From: Streptosporangiaceae bacterium
GTDB taxonomy: Bacteria; Actinomycetota; Actinomycetes; Streptosporangiales; Streptosporangiaceae
Length of the DNA: 6,505 nt
Direction of reading: 5' to 3'
Assembly: GCA_030038715.1 (NCBI GenBank)
Contig: JASHSO010000410.1
Span: forward strand, 1-6,505
In this document: positions 1 to 4,975 of the stretch, one piece after another
Layout of the letters: the number at the start of each line of letters is the position of its first letter
Position numbering within the stretch: the first letter of the stretch is position 1
Position numbers and translations under genes: made by a program
The notes under the pieces: generated by a model
The model's database searches: none
What the model saw: the letters and a program-made list of their open reading frames with translations, nothing else
What the model was told of the DNA's origin: nothing

Positions 1-1
1 C

Positions 2-331
2 GATGACCTGGACACGCCGACGGCACTGCGCACGTTGCGCGAGCTATCCAAGGACGGGTCGGTTCCGGCTGGCTCGAAGTTCGAGACATTCTCCGCGGCC
101 GACAGGGTGCTGGGCCTGGACTTGGTCAGCCTGGTGGGCCGGCCGCGTTCCGCCCCGGTACTGCCCGAGGGTGCGGAGGCCAAGCTGGCTGAGCGGATGG
201 CCGCGCGCGGGCGGAAGGACTTCGCCACCGCGGACAGGTTGCGAGCGGAACTCACCGCACTCGGCGTAGCGGTTGCCGACACTCCGGAAGGCCAGACCTG
301 GACTGTGACCGGGACCAGCGGCGTCGGCTGA
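2..331 (+). CDS. Cysteinyl-tRNA synthetase family protein, C-terminal part only
   Basis: The reading frame is open from the left edge and ends at TGA 329-331, so only the last 109 residues are present. It begins DDLDTPTAL, which corresponds to the [D]DDxNTPxAL motif opening the C-terminal helical domain of CysRS. The end, KDFATADRLRAEL then GVAVADTPEGQTW, matches the closing CysRS segment (KDFxxADxIRDxL...GIxLEDTPQGTxW). The mycothiol ligase MshC, a CysRS relative, normally ends soon after the DDLD motif and lacks this tail, so CysRS or a CysRS-like paralogue fits better. The stretch between the two motifs is somewhat shorter than in E. coli CysRS as I recall it, so a paralogue of the type often named 'class I tRNA ligase family protein' is possible. 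The HIGH and KMSKS motifs lie outside the window, so activity cannot be judged. The role would be charging tRNA-Cys in the cytoplasm. Confidence 0.85.
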   Translation, partial: DDLDTPTALRTLRELSKDGSVPAGSKFETFSAADRVLGLDLVSLVGRPRSAPVLPEGAEAKLAERMAARGRKDFATADRLRAELTALGVAVADTPEGQTWTVTGTSGVG

Positions 332-404
332 CCTGTGCCCAGCGTGCCGCGCCGACGTCCCCGGGGCGGCCGGAAATGCGGTGGGCAGGTTGCGTGCAGC
401 TGTC

Positions 405-410
405 TACGAT
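405..410 (+). promoter_or_regulatory. Putative -10 box of a leaderless methyltransferase transcript
   Basis: TACGAT fits the actinobacterial TANNNT -10 pattern and ends 8 nt before the GTG at 419. No Shine-Dalgarno sequence precedes that GTG. A transcript starting at or next to the GTG would explain both facts. No convincing -35 hexamer is visible at 16-19 nt, which is common in this phylum. This is inference from spacing only. Confidence 0.4.
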
Positions 411-418
411 CAGCTTTC

Positions 419-1306
419 GTGATCTATCAGGACCCGCTTGGCTATCTGCTCGGCCTCGAGGGCATCGCGCTGCTCGACGCCTGGGCCGGAGACCACGACC
501 GCGAATTCACCGACGCCCGGCTGGCCGAGATCCGGCGGCTGCTGGATGACGAGAAGCTACGGGACCGCGGCGTATTCGCCGAGCGGGTCAGCACCGTCCT
601 CGTCTACCAACAGGCGTCGGCCGGCTATGACGCGGAGGCGGGCGGCGGGTTGTTCGCCACCGACGAGCCGGTCGTGGCCGAGTGCCTGGCCGGCCGGCAG
701 CCGGGCGTGGCGCTGGACGCAGCCTGCGGTACCGGCCGGTTCGCCGAGTTCCTCTCCAGGCGCGGGCATCGGGTCATCGGCGTCGACAGCTCACCCGAAA
801 TGCTCGCCCTGGCGCGGCAGCGCGTCCCGGACGGCGAGTTCCGTCTCGGCGAGCTGGACCGGCTGCCCCTGCCCGACGAGTCGGTGGACGTCATCGTCAG
901 CGCGCTGGCTCTGGAACACGTGCCGCGCCTCGAGCCGGTACTGGCGGAGTTCACCCGCGTGCTGCGCCCAGGCGGCGACCTGGTCATCTCCGACGTACAC
1001 CACGAACTCATCACGCGGGGTTCGGTGATGACAGCGCGCGGCCCGGCAGGCGAACCGTGGATCGCGGCAACCTACCGGCATCAGCTCGGCGACTACCTGC
1101 GGCCGGCCCTGAGCCTGGGACTCCAGGTACGGCGGTGCGAGGAGCCGCGTGCCGCCCCGTCGGCCTCCCCGCCACCCGAGCCCGCGACCGAGATCGGCGA
1201 CTGGCCGGACTGGCCGTGGTCGCTGATGGACTACCTGCCATCGGCGGTGCAGGCCTCTGGTGGGCGTCCGCAGCTAGTCATATGGCACTTCCAGCGACCC
1301 GCCTGA
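419..1306 (+). CDS. Class I SAM-dependent methyltransferase (Methyltransf_11 type)
   Basis: The 295-residue protein has a Rossmann-type SAM-binding core. Motif I is ALDAACGTG at residues 98-106, the acidic end of strand 2 is GVDSS with Asp123, and the strand 4 region is VSALALEHV at about 160-168. The post-motif segment VLRPGGDLVISD lies at about 181-192. An N-terminal helical part of about 90 residues starts with IYQDPLGYLLG, which I associate with an actinobacterial methyltransferase subgroup. The C-terminus is Pro/Trp-rich (DWPDWPWSLMDYLP, about 261-274). I chose GTG 419 over the in-frame GTG at 335 because the 28 extra residues are Arg-rich and unlike the family, and because a TACGAT box sits 8 nt before 419. 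The protein is probably soluble and transfers a methyl group from SAM. The substrate (small molecule, quinone, lipid or protein) cannot be inferred. It lies 87 nt after the tRNA ligase gene and is probably transcribed on its own. Confidence 0.85.
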   Translation: MIYQDPLGYLLGLEGIALLDAWAGDHDREFTDARLAEIRRLLDDEKLRDRGVFAERVSTVLVYQQASAGYDAEAGGGLFATDEPVVAECLAGRQPGVALDAACGTGRFAEFLSRRGHRVIGVDSSPEMLALARQRVPDGEFRLGELDRLPLPDESVDVIVSALALEHVPRLEPVLAEFTRVLRPGGDLVISDVHHELITRGSVMTARGPAGEPWIAATYRHQLGDYLRPALSLGLQVRRCEEPRAAPSASPPPEPATEIGDWPDWPWSLMDYLPSAVQASGGRPQLVIWHFQRPA

Positions 1307-1350
1307 CCCGGCGCCCGCCACACACCCGGCATGCCGACGTTTCGCTAGGG

Positions 1351-1388
1351 TTGTTTGCGATGAAGGTATGATTTGCCTGATTTGCGAA
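1351..1388 (+). promoter_or_regulatory. TTTGC repeat cluster with TATGAT box
   Basis: TTTGCGA occurs at 1354-1360 and again at 1381-1387, with TTTGCC at 1372-1377 between them. The starts are 18 and 9 nt apart. Seen another way, TGATTTGC is repeated in tandem at 1369-1376 and 1378-1385. TATGAT at 1367-1372 is a good -10 candidate embedded in the cluster, without a clear -35 at normal spacing. The stretch is visibly more AT-rich than its surroundings. It could be an operator overlapping a promoter that makes a leader of about 190 nt for the arginine operon. The binding protein is unknown. Confidence 0.4.
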
Positions 1389-1413
1389 GCGGTCTCGCCG
1401 GAACCGCACGGCG

Positions 1414-1470
1414 CGCAATGATGGCACGCAATGGATCGCCGATCGGATAGGCGATTACGCAACGGATCGC
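1414..1470 (+). repeat. Three imperfect CGCAAYG direct repeats, two extended, with a central hairpin
   Basis: ACGCAATGGATCGC at 1426-1439 recurs as ACGCAACGGATCGC at 1457-1470, 13 of 14 identical and 31 nt apart, close to three helical turns. A shorter copy, CGCAATG, lies at 1414-1420. ATCGCC (1435-1440) and GGCGAT (1450-1455) also form a perfect 6-bp inverted repeat around a 9-nt spacer. This could be a DNA operator array or a leader RNA hairpin. It matches no riboswitch class or known arginine regulator box that I can recognise. Confidence 0.45.
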
Positions 1471-1516
1471 TCCCGGCCCGCATGATGCACGCGGGTCTCG
1501 CGGTGCTGAGCGCATC

Positions 1517-1554
1517 TACCCTAGGTGGGACCTTGCTCAGTCTTCGAACTGGAG
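1517..1554 (+). promoter_or_regulatory. Candidate proximal -10 box and ribosome binding site of the arginine operon
   Basis: TACCCT at 1517-1522 fits TANNNT and would give a leader of about 35 nt. A small inverted repeat AGGT-GGG-ACCT follows at 1523-1533. GGAG at 1551-1554 lies 10 nt before ATG 1565 and supports that start. No -35 element is evident. The promoter part is weaker than the RBS part. Confidence 0.35.
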
Positions 1555-1564
1555 CCGCCTCACC

Positions 1565-2383
1565 ATGACCGATAGCACGCGCCGCACGGCCACGCGCAGG
1601 ACGTACCTCATGTGCCAGCCCGAGTACTTCACTGTGGAGTACTCGATCAACCCCTGGATGAACCCGGCGGAGCCGGTCGACGGGGCGCGAGCCATGCGGC
1701 AGTGGAGCCAGTTGCGCCGGGTTTTCACCAGTCTCGGCCACACGGTCCGCACGATACCGGCTGAGCCTGGGCTGCCTGACATGGTGTTCGCGGCGAACGG
1801 TGCCACAGTCATCCGTGGCACGGTGCTCGCCGCACGGTTCAGGCATCCGGAGCGGCAGCCCGAGGCGGCGGCTTACCAGGCCTGGCTCCGCAGTGCGGGA
1901 TACCAGGTTGCGCGAGATCCGGTGGCGGTCAACGAGGGCGAGGGCGACATCATCTTCACGGGCCGGGCCATCCTTGCCGGGCACGGCTTCCGGACGCAGG
2001 AGGCCATCAGGGAGGAGCTGGCCGAGCTGTTCGGACTGCCGGTGATCAGCCTGCGGTTGATGGACCCCCGCTTTTATCACCTCGACACGGCGCTCGTTGT
2101 CCTGGATGCTGACACTGCTGCCTATTACCCGGCTGCCTTCGATGACGCGGGCAGGGTGGCGCTCGCGTCGCACTTTACCGAGCTGATCGAGGCCAAGGAC
2201 GAGGACGCCGACGTGCTTGGGCTGAACGCGGTCAGCGACGGCCGAAATGTCGTACTGCCCGAGCAAGCCGCAGGACTGATAGCGCAGCTGCGCGACGCTG
2301 GTTTCACGCCGATCGGGGTTGACCTGTCGGAGCTGTTGAAGGCTGGCGGCGGGCCCAAGTGCTGCACCTTGGAACTCAGGTAA
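1565..2383 (+). CDS. Amidinotransferase-superfamily hydrolase, probable arginine dihydrolase (ArgZ-like; often labelled dimethylargininase)
   Basis: The 272-residue protein has the guanidine-modifying (pentein) fold signatures. These are MCQPEYF at 16-22, INPWMNP at 28-34, PDMVFAANGA at 71-80, NEGEGD at 123-128, FYHLDTAL at 170-177 and GGGPKCCTLELR at the C-terminus. The catalytic set would be Cys266 (Cys267 is adjacent), His172, and Glu124 or Glu126 with Asp128. Characterised DDAHs, such as the S. coelicolor enzyme as I recall it, have PDSVFVED, DGGD and HLKSA at these places. Here the Asp after VF is Asn78, and the N-terminal MCxP and INPW motifs are those of cyanobacterial ArgZ/AgrE, where this Asn (Asn71 in ArgZ) is reported to direct full hydrolysis. 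Arginine would give ornithine, CO2 and two ammonia. It lacks the large C-terminal domain of ArgZ/AgrE. It lies 27 nt before rocD, which consumes ornithine. DDAH (citrulline plus dimethylamine) or arginine deiminase remain alternatives. Family assignment is strong; substrate is inferred. Confidence 0.85.
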   Translation: MTDSTRRTATRRTYLMCQPEYFTVEYSINPWMNPAEPVDGARAMRQWSQLRRVFTSLGHTVRTIPAEPGLPDMVFAANGATVIRGTVLAARFRHPERQPEAAAYQAWLRSAGYQVARDPVAVNEGEGDIIFTGRAILAGHGFRTQEAIREELAELFGLPVISLRLMDPRFYHLDTALVVLDADTAAYYPAAFDDAGRVALASHFTELIEAKDEDADVLGLNAVSDGRNVVLPEQAAGLIAQLRDAGFTPIGVDLSELLKAGGGPKCCTLELR

Positions 2384-2399
2384 GTAGTTCGTCGGGTCT

Positions 2400-2404
2400 G
2401 GAGG
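2400..2404 (+). promoter_or_regulatory. Ribosome binding site of rocD
   Basis: GGAGG ends 6 nt before ATG 2411. GTG 2408 is in the same frame but only 3 nt away, and the in-frame ATG 2420 is 15 nt away. Spacing therefore favours ATG 2411. Confidence 0.7.
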
Positions 2405-2410
2405 CATGTG

Positions 2411-3622
2411 ATGTCAGGCATGGGCGGTACCGGGACAGCGGCACAGCTACGCGCGCAGGCGGCTGCGCATAGCGCGCACAACTATCACCCGCTGCCGGTG
2501 GTGATCGCCGACGCCGAGGGCGCCTGGGTAACGGATGTCGACGGTCGACGCTATCTCGACATGCTGGCCGCGTACTCGGCCATCAACTTCGGTCACCGCC
2601 ATCCGCGCCTGGTCGCTGCCGCGCAGCGGCAGCTCGAGCGGGTCACCCTGGTAAGCAGGGCGTTTGAGCATGACCAGTTCGGCCCGTTCTGCGCCGAACT
2701 GGCCGCGCTGGCCGGCATGGAGATGGTGCTGCCCATGAACACCGGCGCTGAGGCGGTCGAGACCGCGATCAAGACGGCCCGGAAGTGGGGCTACGAGGTC
2801 AAGGGCGTGCCCGGCAACGAGGCTGTCATCGTAGTGTTCGACGGCAACTTCCACGGTAGGACTACCACGATCGTCAGCTTCTCCACCGACCCGGACGCCC
2901 GCGAGTCCTTCGGCCCGTACACGCCGGGCTTCCGCATCGTCGGCTACGGTGACCTCGGTGCGCTGGCGTCGGCGATGGACGACAACGTCGTCGCGGTCCT
3001 GTTCGAGCCGATCCAGGGCGAGGCGGGAGTGCTCGTGCCGCCGCCGGGGTTCCTGGCCGGCGTGCGCAAGCTGTGCTCGGACCACGGCGCGCTAATGATC
3101 GCCGACGAGATCCAGTCCGGGCTGGGCCGGACCGGCACGACGTTTGCATGCGAACACGAGGACGTCGTGCCCGACATGTATATCCTCGGAAAGGCGCTCG
3201 GCGGCGGCATCGTCCCGGTGTCTGCCGTGGTCTCCTCCGGCGACGTGCTCGGGGTCTTCAAGCCGGGTCAGCACGGCTCCACCTTTGGCGGCAACCCGCT
3301 AGCATGCGCTGTTGCACGCGAGGTCATCGCCATGCTGGCGACCGGCGAGTACCAGGAGCGGTCGGCGAAGCTGGGCGCACACATGCTCGACCGCCTGAAC
3401 GAGCTGCCCCAAGACAAGGTCCGGGACGTGCGCGGCCGGGGACTGTGGGCCGGCATCGAGTTCGCCGAGCTGTCCGGCCGGGACGCCTGCGAGCGGCTAG
3501 CGGCGCGCGGCGTGCTGGCAAAGGACACGCACGGCAGCACGATCAGGCTTGCGCCGCCATTGGTCATCAGCGAGCAGGACCTGGACGTGGCCATCGACCA
3601 GGTCGAGGGCCTGGTTCGCTAA
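2411..3622 (+). CDS. rocD: Ornithine aminotransferase (ornithine-oxo-acid transaminase)
   Basis: The 403-residue protein is a full-length PLP-dependent class III (fold type I) aminotransferase. It carries MNTGAEAVETAIKTARKWGY at 109-128 and NFHGRTT at 146-152, both typical of ornithine aminotransferase. FEPIQGEAG lies at 198-206 and IADEIQSGLGRTG at 230-242, with Asp232 for the PLP pyridine nitrogen. GKALGGG at 260-266 holds the Schiff-base Lys261, and HGSTFGGNPLAC lies at 288-299. It moves the delta-amino group of ornithine to 2-oxoglutarate, giving glutamate-5-semialdehyde and glutamate in the cytoplasm, which leads to proline or glutamate. Acetylornithine aminotransferase (ArgD) is the nearest alternative, but the MNTGAEAVE and HGRT sequences and the absence of arg biosynthetic genes nearby favour RocD. 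It is the second gene of an operon with the ArgZ-like hydrolase, 27 nt upstream. A GGAGG site sets the start. No key residue is missing. Confidence 0.93.
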   Translation: MSGMGGTGTAAQLRAQAAAHSAHNYHPLPVVIADAEGAWVTDVDGRRYLDMLAAYSAINFGHRHPRLVAAAQRQLERVTLVSRAFEHDQFGPFCAELAALAGMEMVLPMNTGAEAVETAIKTARKWGYEVKGVPGNEAVIVVFDGNFHGRTTTIVSFSTDPDARESFGPYTPGFRIVGYGDLGALASAMDDNVVAVLFEPIQGEAGVLVPPPGFLAGVRKLCSDHGALMIADEIQSGLGRTGTTFACEHEDVVPDMYILGKALGGGIVPVSAVVSSGDVLGVFKPGQHGSTFGGNPLACAVAREVIAMLATGEYQERSAKLGAHMLDRLNELPQDKVRDVRGRGLWAGIEFAELSGRDACERLAARGVLAKDTHGSTIRLAPPLVISEQDLDVAIDQVEGLVR

Positions 3623-3690
3623 AGCGGACCGCGTACTGACGAGGGCCCGAGGCACGACACGGCCGATCATGAGGACCCTGCGGCCGACAG

Positions 3691-3720
3691 CGCAGCCGAA
3701 GATCGGCGAGAACGGCTGCG
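3691..3720 (+). terminator. Hairpin downstream of rocD
   Basis: CGCAGCCG (3691-3698) and CGGCTGCG (3713-3720) form a perfect 8-bp stem with a 14-nt loop, starting 69 nt after the rocD stop. There is no T tract after it, but many actinobacterial terminators lack one. It is the best local candidate for ending the arginine operon. Confidence 0.45.
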
Positions 3721-3782
3721 ATATCATCCGCAGTCGGTGAGTTTCGATCATGCCCTTAGCGGCGTGCCCTGGAAAGGCTGGC

Positions 3783-3810
3783 GCCGAAGCCTTCGGCTGG
3801 CAGCCGGCTG
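3783..3810. terminator. Adjacent hairpin and palindrome between converging units
   Basis: GCCGAA (3783-3788) and TTCGGC (3792-3797) form a 6-bp stem with a 3-nt loop. The perfect palindrome CAGCCGGCTG follows at 3801-3810. Because the structure is symmetrical and lies between rocD and the converging small minus-strand gene, it could act on transcripts from either side. No T tract is seen. Confidence 0.35.
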
Positions 3811-3842
3811 GGAATACCTGGCCGACTGAACGCGGCCACGGC

Positions 3843-3855
3843 GGCGGGGCCCGCC
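3843..3855 (-). terminator. GC palindrome just past the small minus-strand gene
   Basis: GGCGGG-G-CCCGCC is a perfect palindrome around one base, 8 nt past the stop codon at 3864-3866. Folded with a realistic loop it gives a 4-bp GC stem. It may help end the minus-strand transcript, but in such GC-rich DNA it could be chance. Confidence 0.25.
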
Positions 3856-3863
3856 GGCGAGCC

Positions 3864-4103
3864 TCAGGAAGCGTCACCGCGACGGGTACTCGGCAGGATT
3901 GCCGTCCATGGACCGCTGGGCGCCCGCGCTACCAGCGGGGCGCGGCCCGCCTTGGCGATCAGGCCGCTCACTCGCCCGCCAGATTCCGCTCTGCGCTGGC
4001 GCCTGGAGTCTGCCAGGCGAGCGAGCCGACGGCGGGCGGCTTCACGGCGAGTCTGCGCCACTTGCTCGGTGGCCAGACCACGCGCGATGTTCTGATTCAG
4101 CAT
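3864..4103 (-). CDS. Small Arg-rich basic protein of unknown function
   Basis: The 79-residue protein starts at ATG 4103-4101 and is preceded, in transcription order, by AGGAGG at 4114-4109 with 5 nt spacing, the best ribosome binding site in the window. Residues 1-40 should form a long positively charged amphipathic helix: MLNQNIARGLATEQVAQ is followed by RREAARRRLARLADSRRQRR. This N-terminus resembles short actinobacterial proteins with a pattern like M-x-x-E/N-x-A-R-x-x-x-x-x-R at the start. The second half (about 45-79) is Gly/Pro/Ala-rich and probably disordered. There is no signal peptide, membrane segment or Cys motif. It could bind nucleic acid or a partner by its helix, or be a small cytosolic peptide. 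I do not recognise a characterised family. It lies on the same strand as mshB and DUF6113 but is separated from the remnant before it by about 157 nt, so it probably has its own promoter. Confidence 0.6.
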   Translation of the reverse strand: MLNQNIARGLATEQVAQTRREAARRRLARLADSRRQRRAESGGRVSGLIAKAGRAPLVARAPSGPWTAILPSTRRGDAS

Positions 4104-4108
4104 TTCTT

Positions 4109-4114
4109 CCTCCT
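4109..4114 (-). promoter_or_regulatory. Strong ribosome binding site of the small Arg-rich gene
   Basis: Read on the minus strand, AGGAGG lies 5 nt before the ATG at 4103-4101. It supports translation of a short frame that might otherwise be dismissed. A 5-bp hairpin (GGCCT 4121-4125, AGGCC 4131-4135) sits about 7 nt upstream of it in the leader and could modulate access. Confidence 0.65.
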
Positions 4115-4260
4115 AGCGCAGGCCTTGCTCAGGCCCACGCCAAGGAGGTTCGCCCTAAGGCCGTCACACCCGCATCGGAAGCAATCCTCATTTCTGCGGC
4201 GGCAACGTCTTAGCGCCCGCCAGGCGCGCCGTCGACTGACTGGGGCGGTGCACCGAGGCT

Positions 4261-4491
4261 TTACTCGAAGCGGACCGTCATCTGGCTGATCAGGCCATTG
4301 GACACCGCGAGTTCGATAGTCCCTTGGGCTCCATCCCGCCGCCAGGTGAAGGGAAACATGATGCTGCTACCGTCGCCGGTGACCGGACCAGCGATGTCGA
4401 TCTGGTCATCTGGCGGGCTGTCAGCGTAAGCAGCGGTATCCGCAGGACGCCCGGCGTAGTGCAGCGTTCCGGCGGCAGCTGGTGGGGCCCG
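4261..4491 (-). pseudogene. In-frame coding remnant directly after the DUF6113 stop codon
   Basis: After the TGA at 4494-4492 the DUF6113 frame stays open for 76 codons to TAA 4263-4261. The product looks protein-like: GTLHYAGRPADTAAYADS, then DDQIDIAGPV, SSIMFPFTWRRDGAQ and GTIELAVSNGLISQMTVRFE at the end. The last part suggests paired beta strands, such as the end of an NTF2/SnoaL-like or small lipoprotein domain, but I cannot name a family. No ATG, GTG or TTG lies in frame near its beginning; the first ATG leaves only 32 residues. G/C at third positions is roughly 73% by hand count, lower than in rocD by eye. An ATG overlapping the DUF6113 stop (ATGA, 4495-4492) opens a different frame that stops after 24 codons, so one indel could join it to this frame. 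It may be a decayed downstream gene, a truncated tail, or a readthrough extension. It may also be non-coding. Confidence 0.4.
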
Positions 4492-4941
4492 TCATCGGCC
4501 CGGAGGCCGACCGGCGGTTCCTGATCGGCGGCTGCGGCTCCCCCTAGACCAGCGGGCGAAACCGAAGACTGCCCCGGCCGCCGCGCAGATCGCACCGCCG
4601 AAAAGAAACCACTTCCCGGCCGACGTGTTGGTCACGATCACGCTGCCACCGGAATTGCCGCTGCTCAGCACGATCGTGACAGCGAACCAGCCGACGGCCG
4701 GCAACACGCCGCCGCTAGCTGACTGCATGCCCCAGGAGCCGAGCACGCAAGTCGCCAGGATAGCGAGGCCGAAGCAGATGGCCGCGACCGGTGCCGGACC
4801 GCGATCGTACTGGAACGTGCCGATCAGACCCTGCACCGCGCCAAGAGCGAACAGCAGGAGATAAGCGCCTACGGTCACGGCGAGGCTGACTCCGTGTGCC
4901 GGGTCCTTGCCGCCGCGGCTATCGCCGCCCGTGCGATTCAC
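4492..4941 (-). CDS. Small integral membrane protein, DUF6113-like, downstream of mshB
   Basis: The 149-residue protein has four predicted membrane segments at about 18-39, 50-69, 78-93 and 111-129, a short polar N-terminus and a strongly basic Arg/Ser-rich tail (RWSRGSRSRRS, 130-140). The segment GSVIVTNTSAGKWFLFGG (99-116) and the position immediately after mshB match actinobacterial proteins labelled DUF6113, as I recall. Function is unknown. Physical linkage to mshB is common in Actinobacteria but no role in mycothiol synthesis is established. The start is GTG 4941-4939, 34 nt past the mshB stop. No Shine-Dalgarno sequence precedes it, but TAGCCT does, 6 nt before the GTG, so a leaderless transcript in addition to cotranscription is possible. 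The same frame continues as apparently coding sequence beyond the TGA. Confidence 0.75.
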   Translation of the reverse strand: MNRTGGDSRGGKDPAHGVSLAVTVGAYLLLFALGAVQGLIGTFQYDRGPAPVAAICFGLAILATCVLGSWGMQSASGGVLPAVGWFAVTIVLSSGNSGGSVIVTNTSAGKWFLFGGAICAAAGAVFGFARWSRGSRSRRSGTAGRPPGR

Positions 4942-4947
4942 ACCCGA

Positions 4948-4953
4948 AGGCTA
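4948..4953 (-). promoter_or_regulatory. Putative -10 box before the DUF6113 gene
   Basis: Read on the minus strand, TAGCCT fits TANNNT and lies 6 nt before GTG 4941. It resembles the TAGGCT 7 nt before mshB. With no Shine-Dalgarno site, a leaderless start is plausible. It overlaps a GCTAGC palindrome, so the match may be partly chance. Confidence 0.3.
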
Positions 4954-4975
4954 GCCAACATCGTCGGCCCGCCAG

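Noticed and set aside
335..418. Earlier GTG start for the methyltransferase
   Set aside because: It adds 28 Arg/Gly/Cys-rich residues unlike the family, has no RBS, and would place the TACGAT box inside the gene.
1307..1564. Guanidine or other known riboswitch in the arginine operon leader
   Set aside because: I could not find ACGR-loop tandem hairpins or another class signature. The structure seen is repeats plus one short hairpin. A covariance-model search would be decisive.
1565..2383. Plain dimethylargininase (DDAH) annotation
   Set aside because: The DDAH motifs PDSVFVED, DGGD and HLKSA are absent, and the neighbour RocD needs ornithine rather than citrulline. It is kept as an alternative only.
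1274..2407. A 377-codon open frame on the minus strand opposite the ArgZ-like gene
   Set aside because: It is antisense to a clearly conserved enzyme, its composition is Arg/Pro/Gly-rich without recognisable motifs, and long antisense frames are expected in GC-rich DNA.
3750..4289. A 179-codon plus-strand frame in the gap after rocD
   Set aside because: Low-complexity Arg/Ala/Gly/Ser sequence, no ribosome binding site or domain, and it crosses hairpins, the better supported small minus-strand gene and that gene's RBS.
4290..4595. A 101-codon minus-strand frame overlapping the DUF6113 end and the remnant
   Set aside because: Its composition is not protein-like, and it overlaps in another frame the DUF6113 tail and the more plausible remnant.
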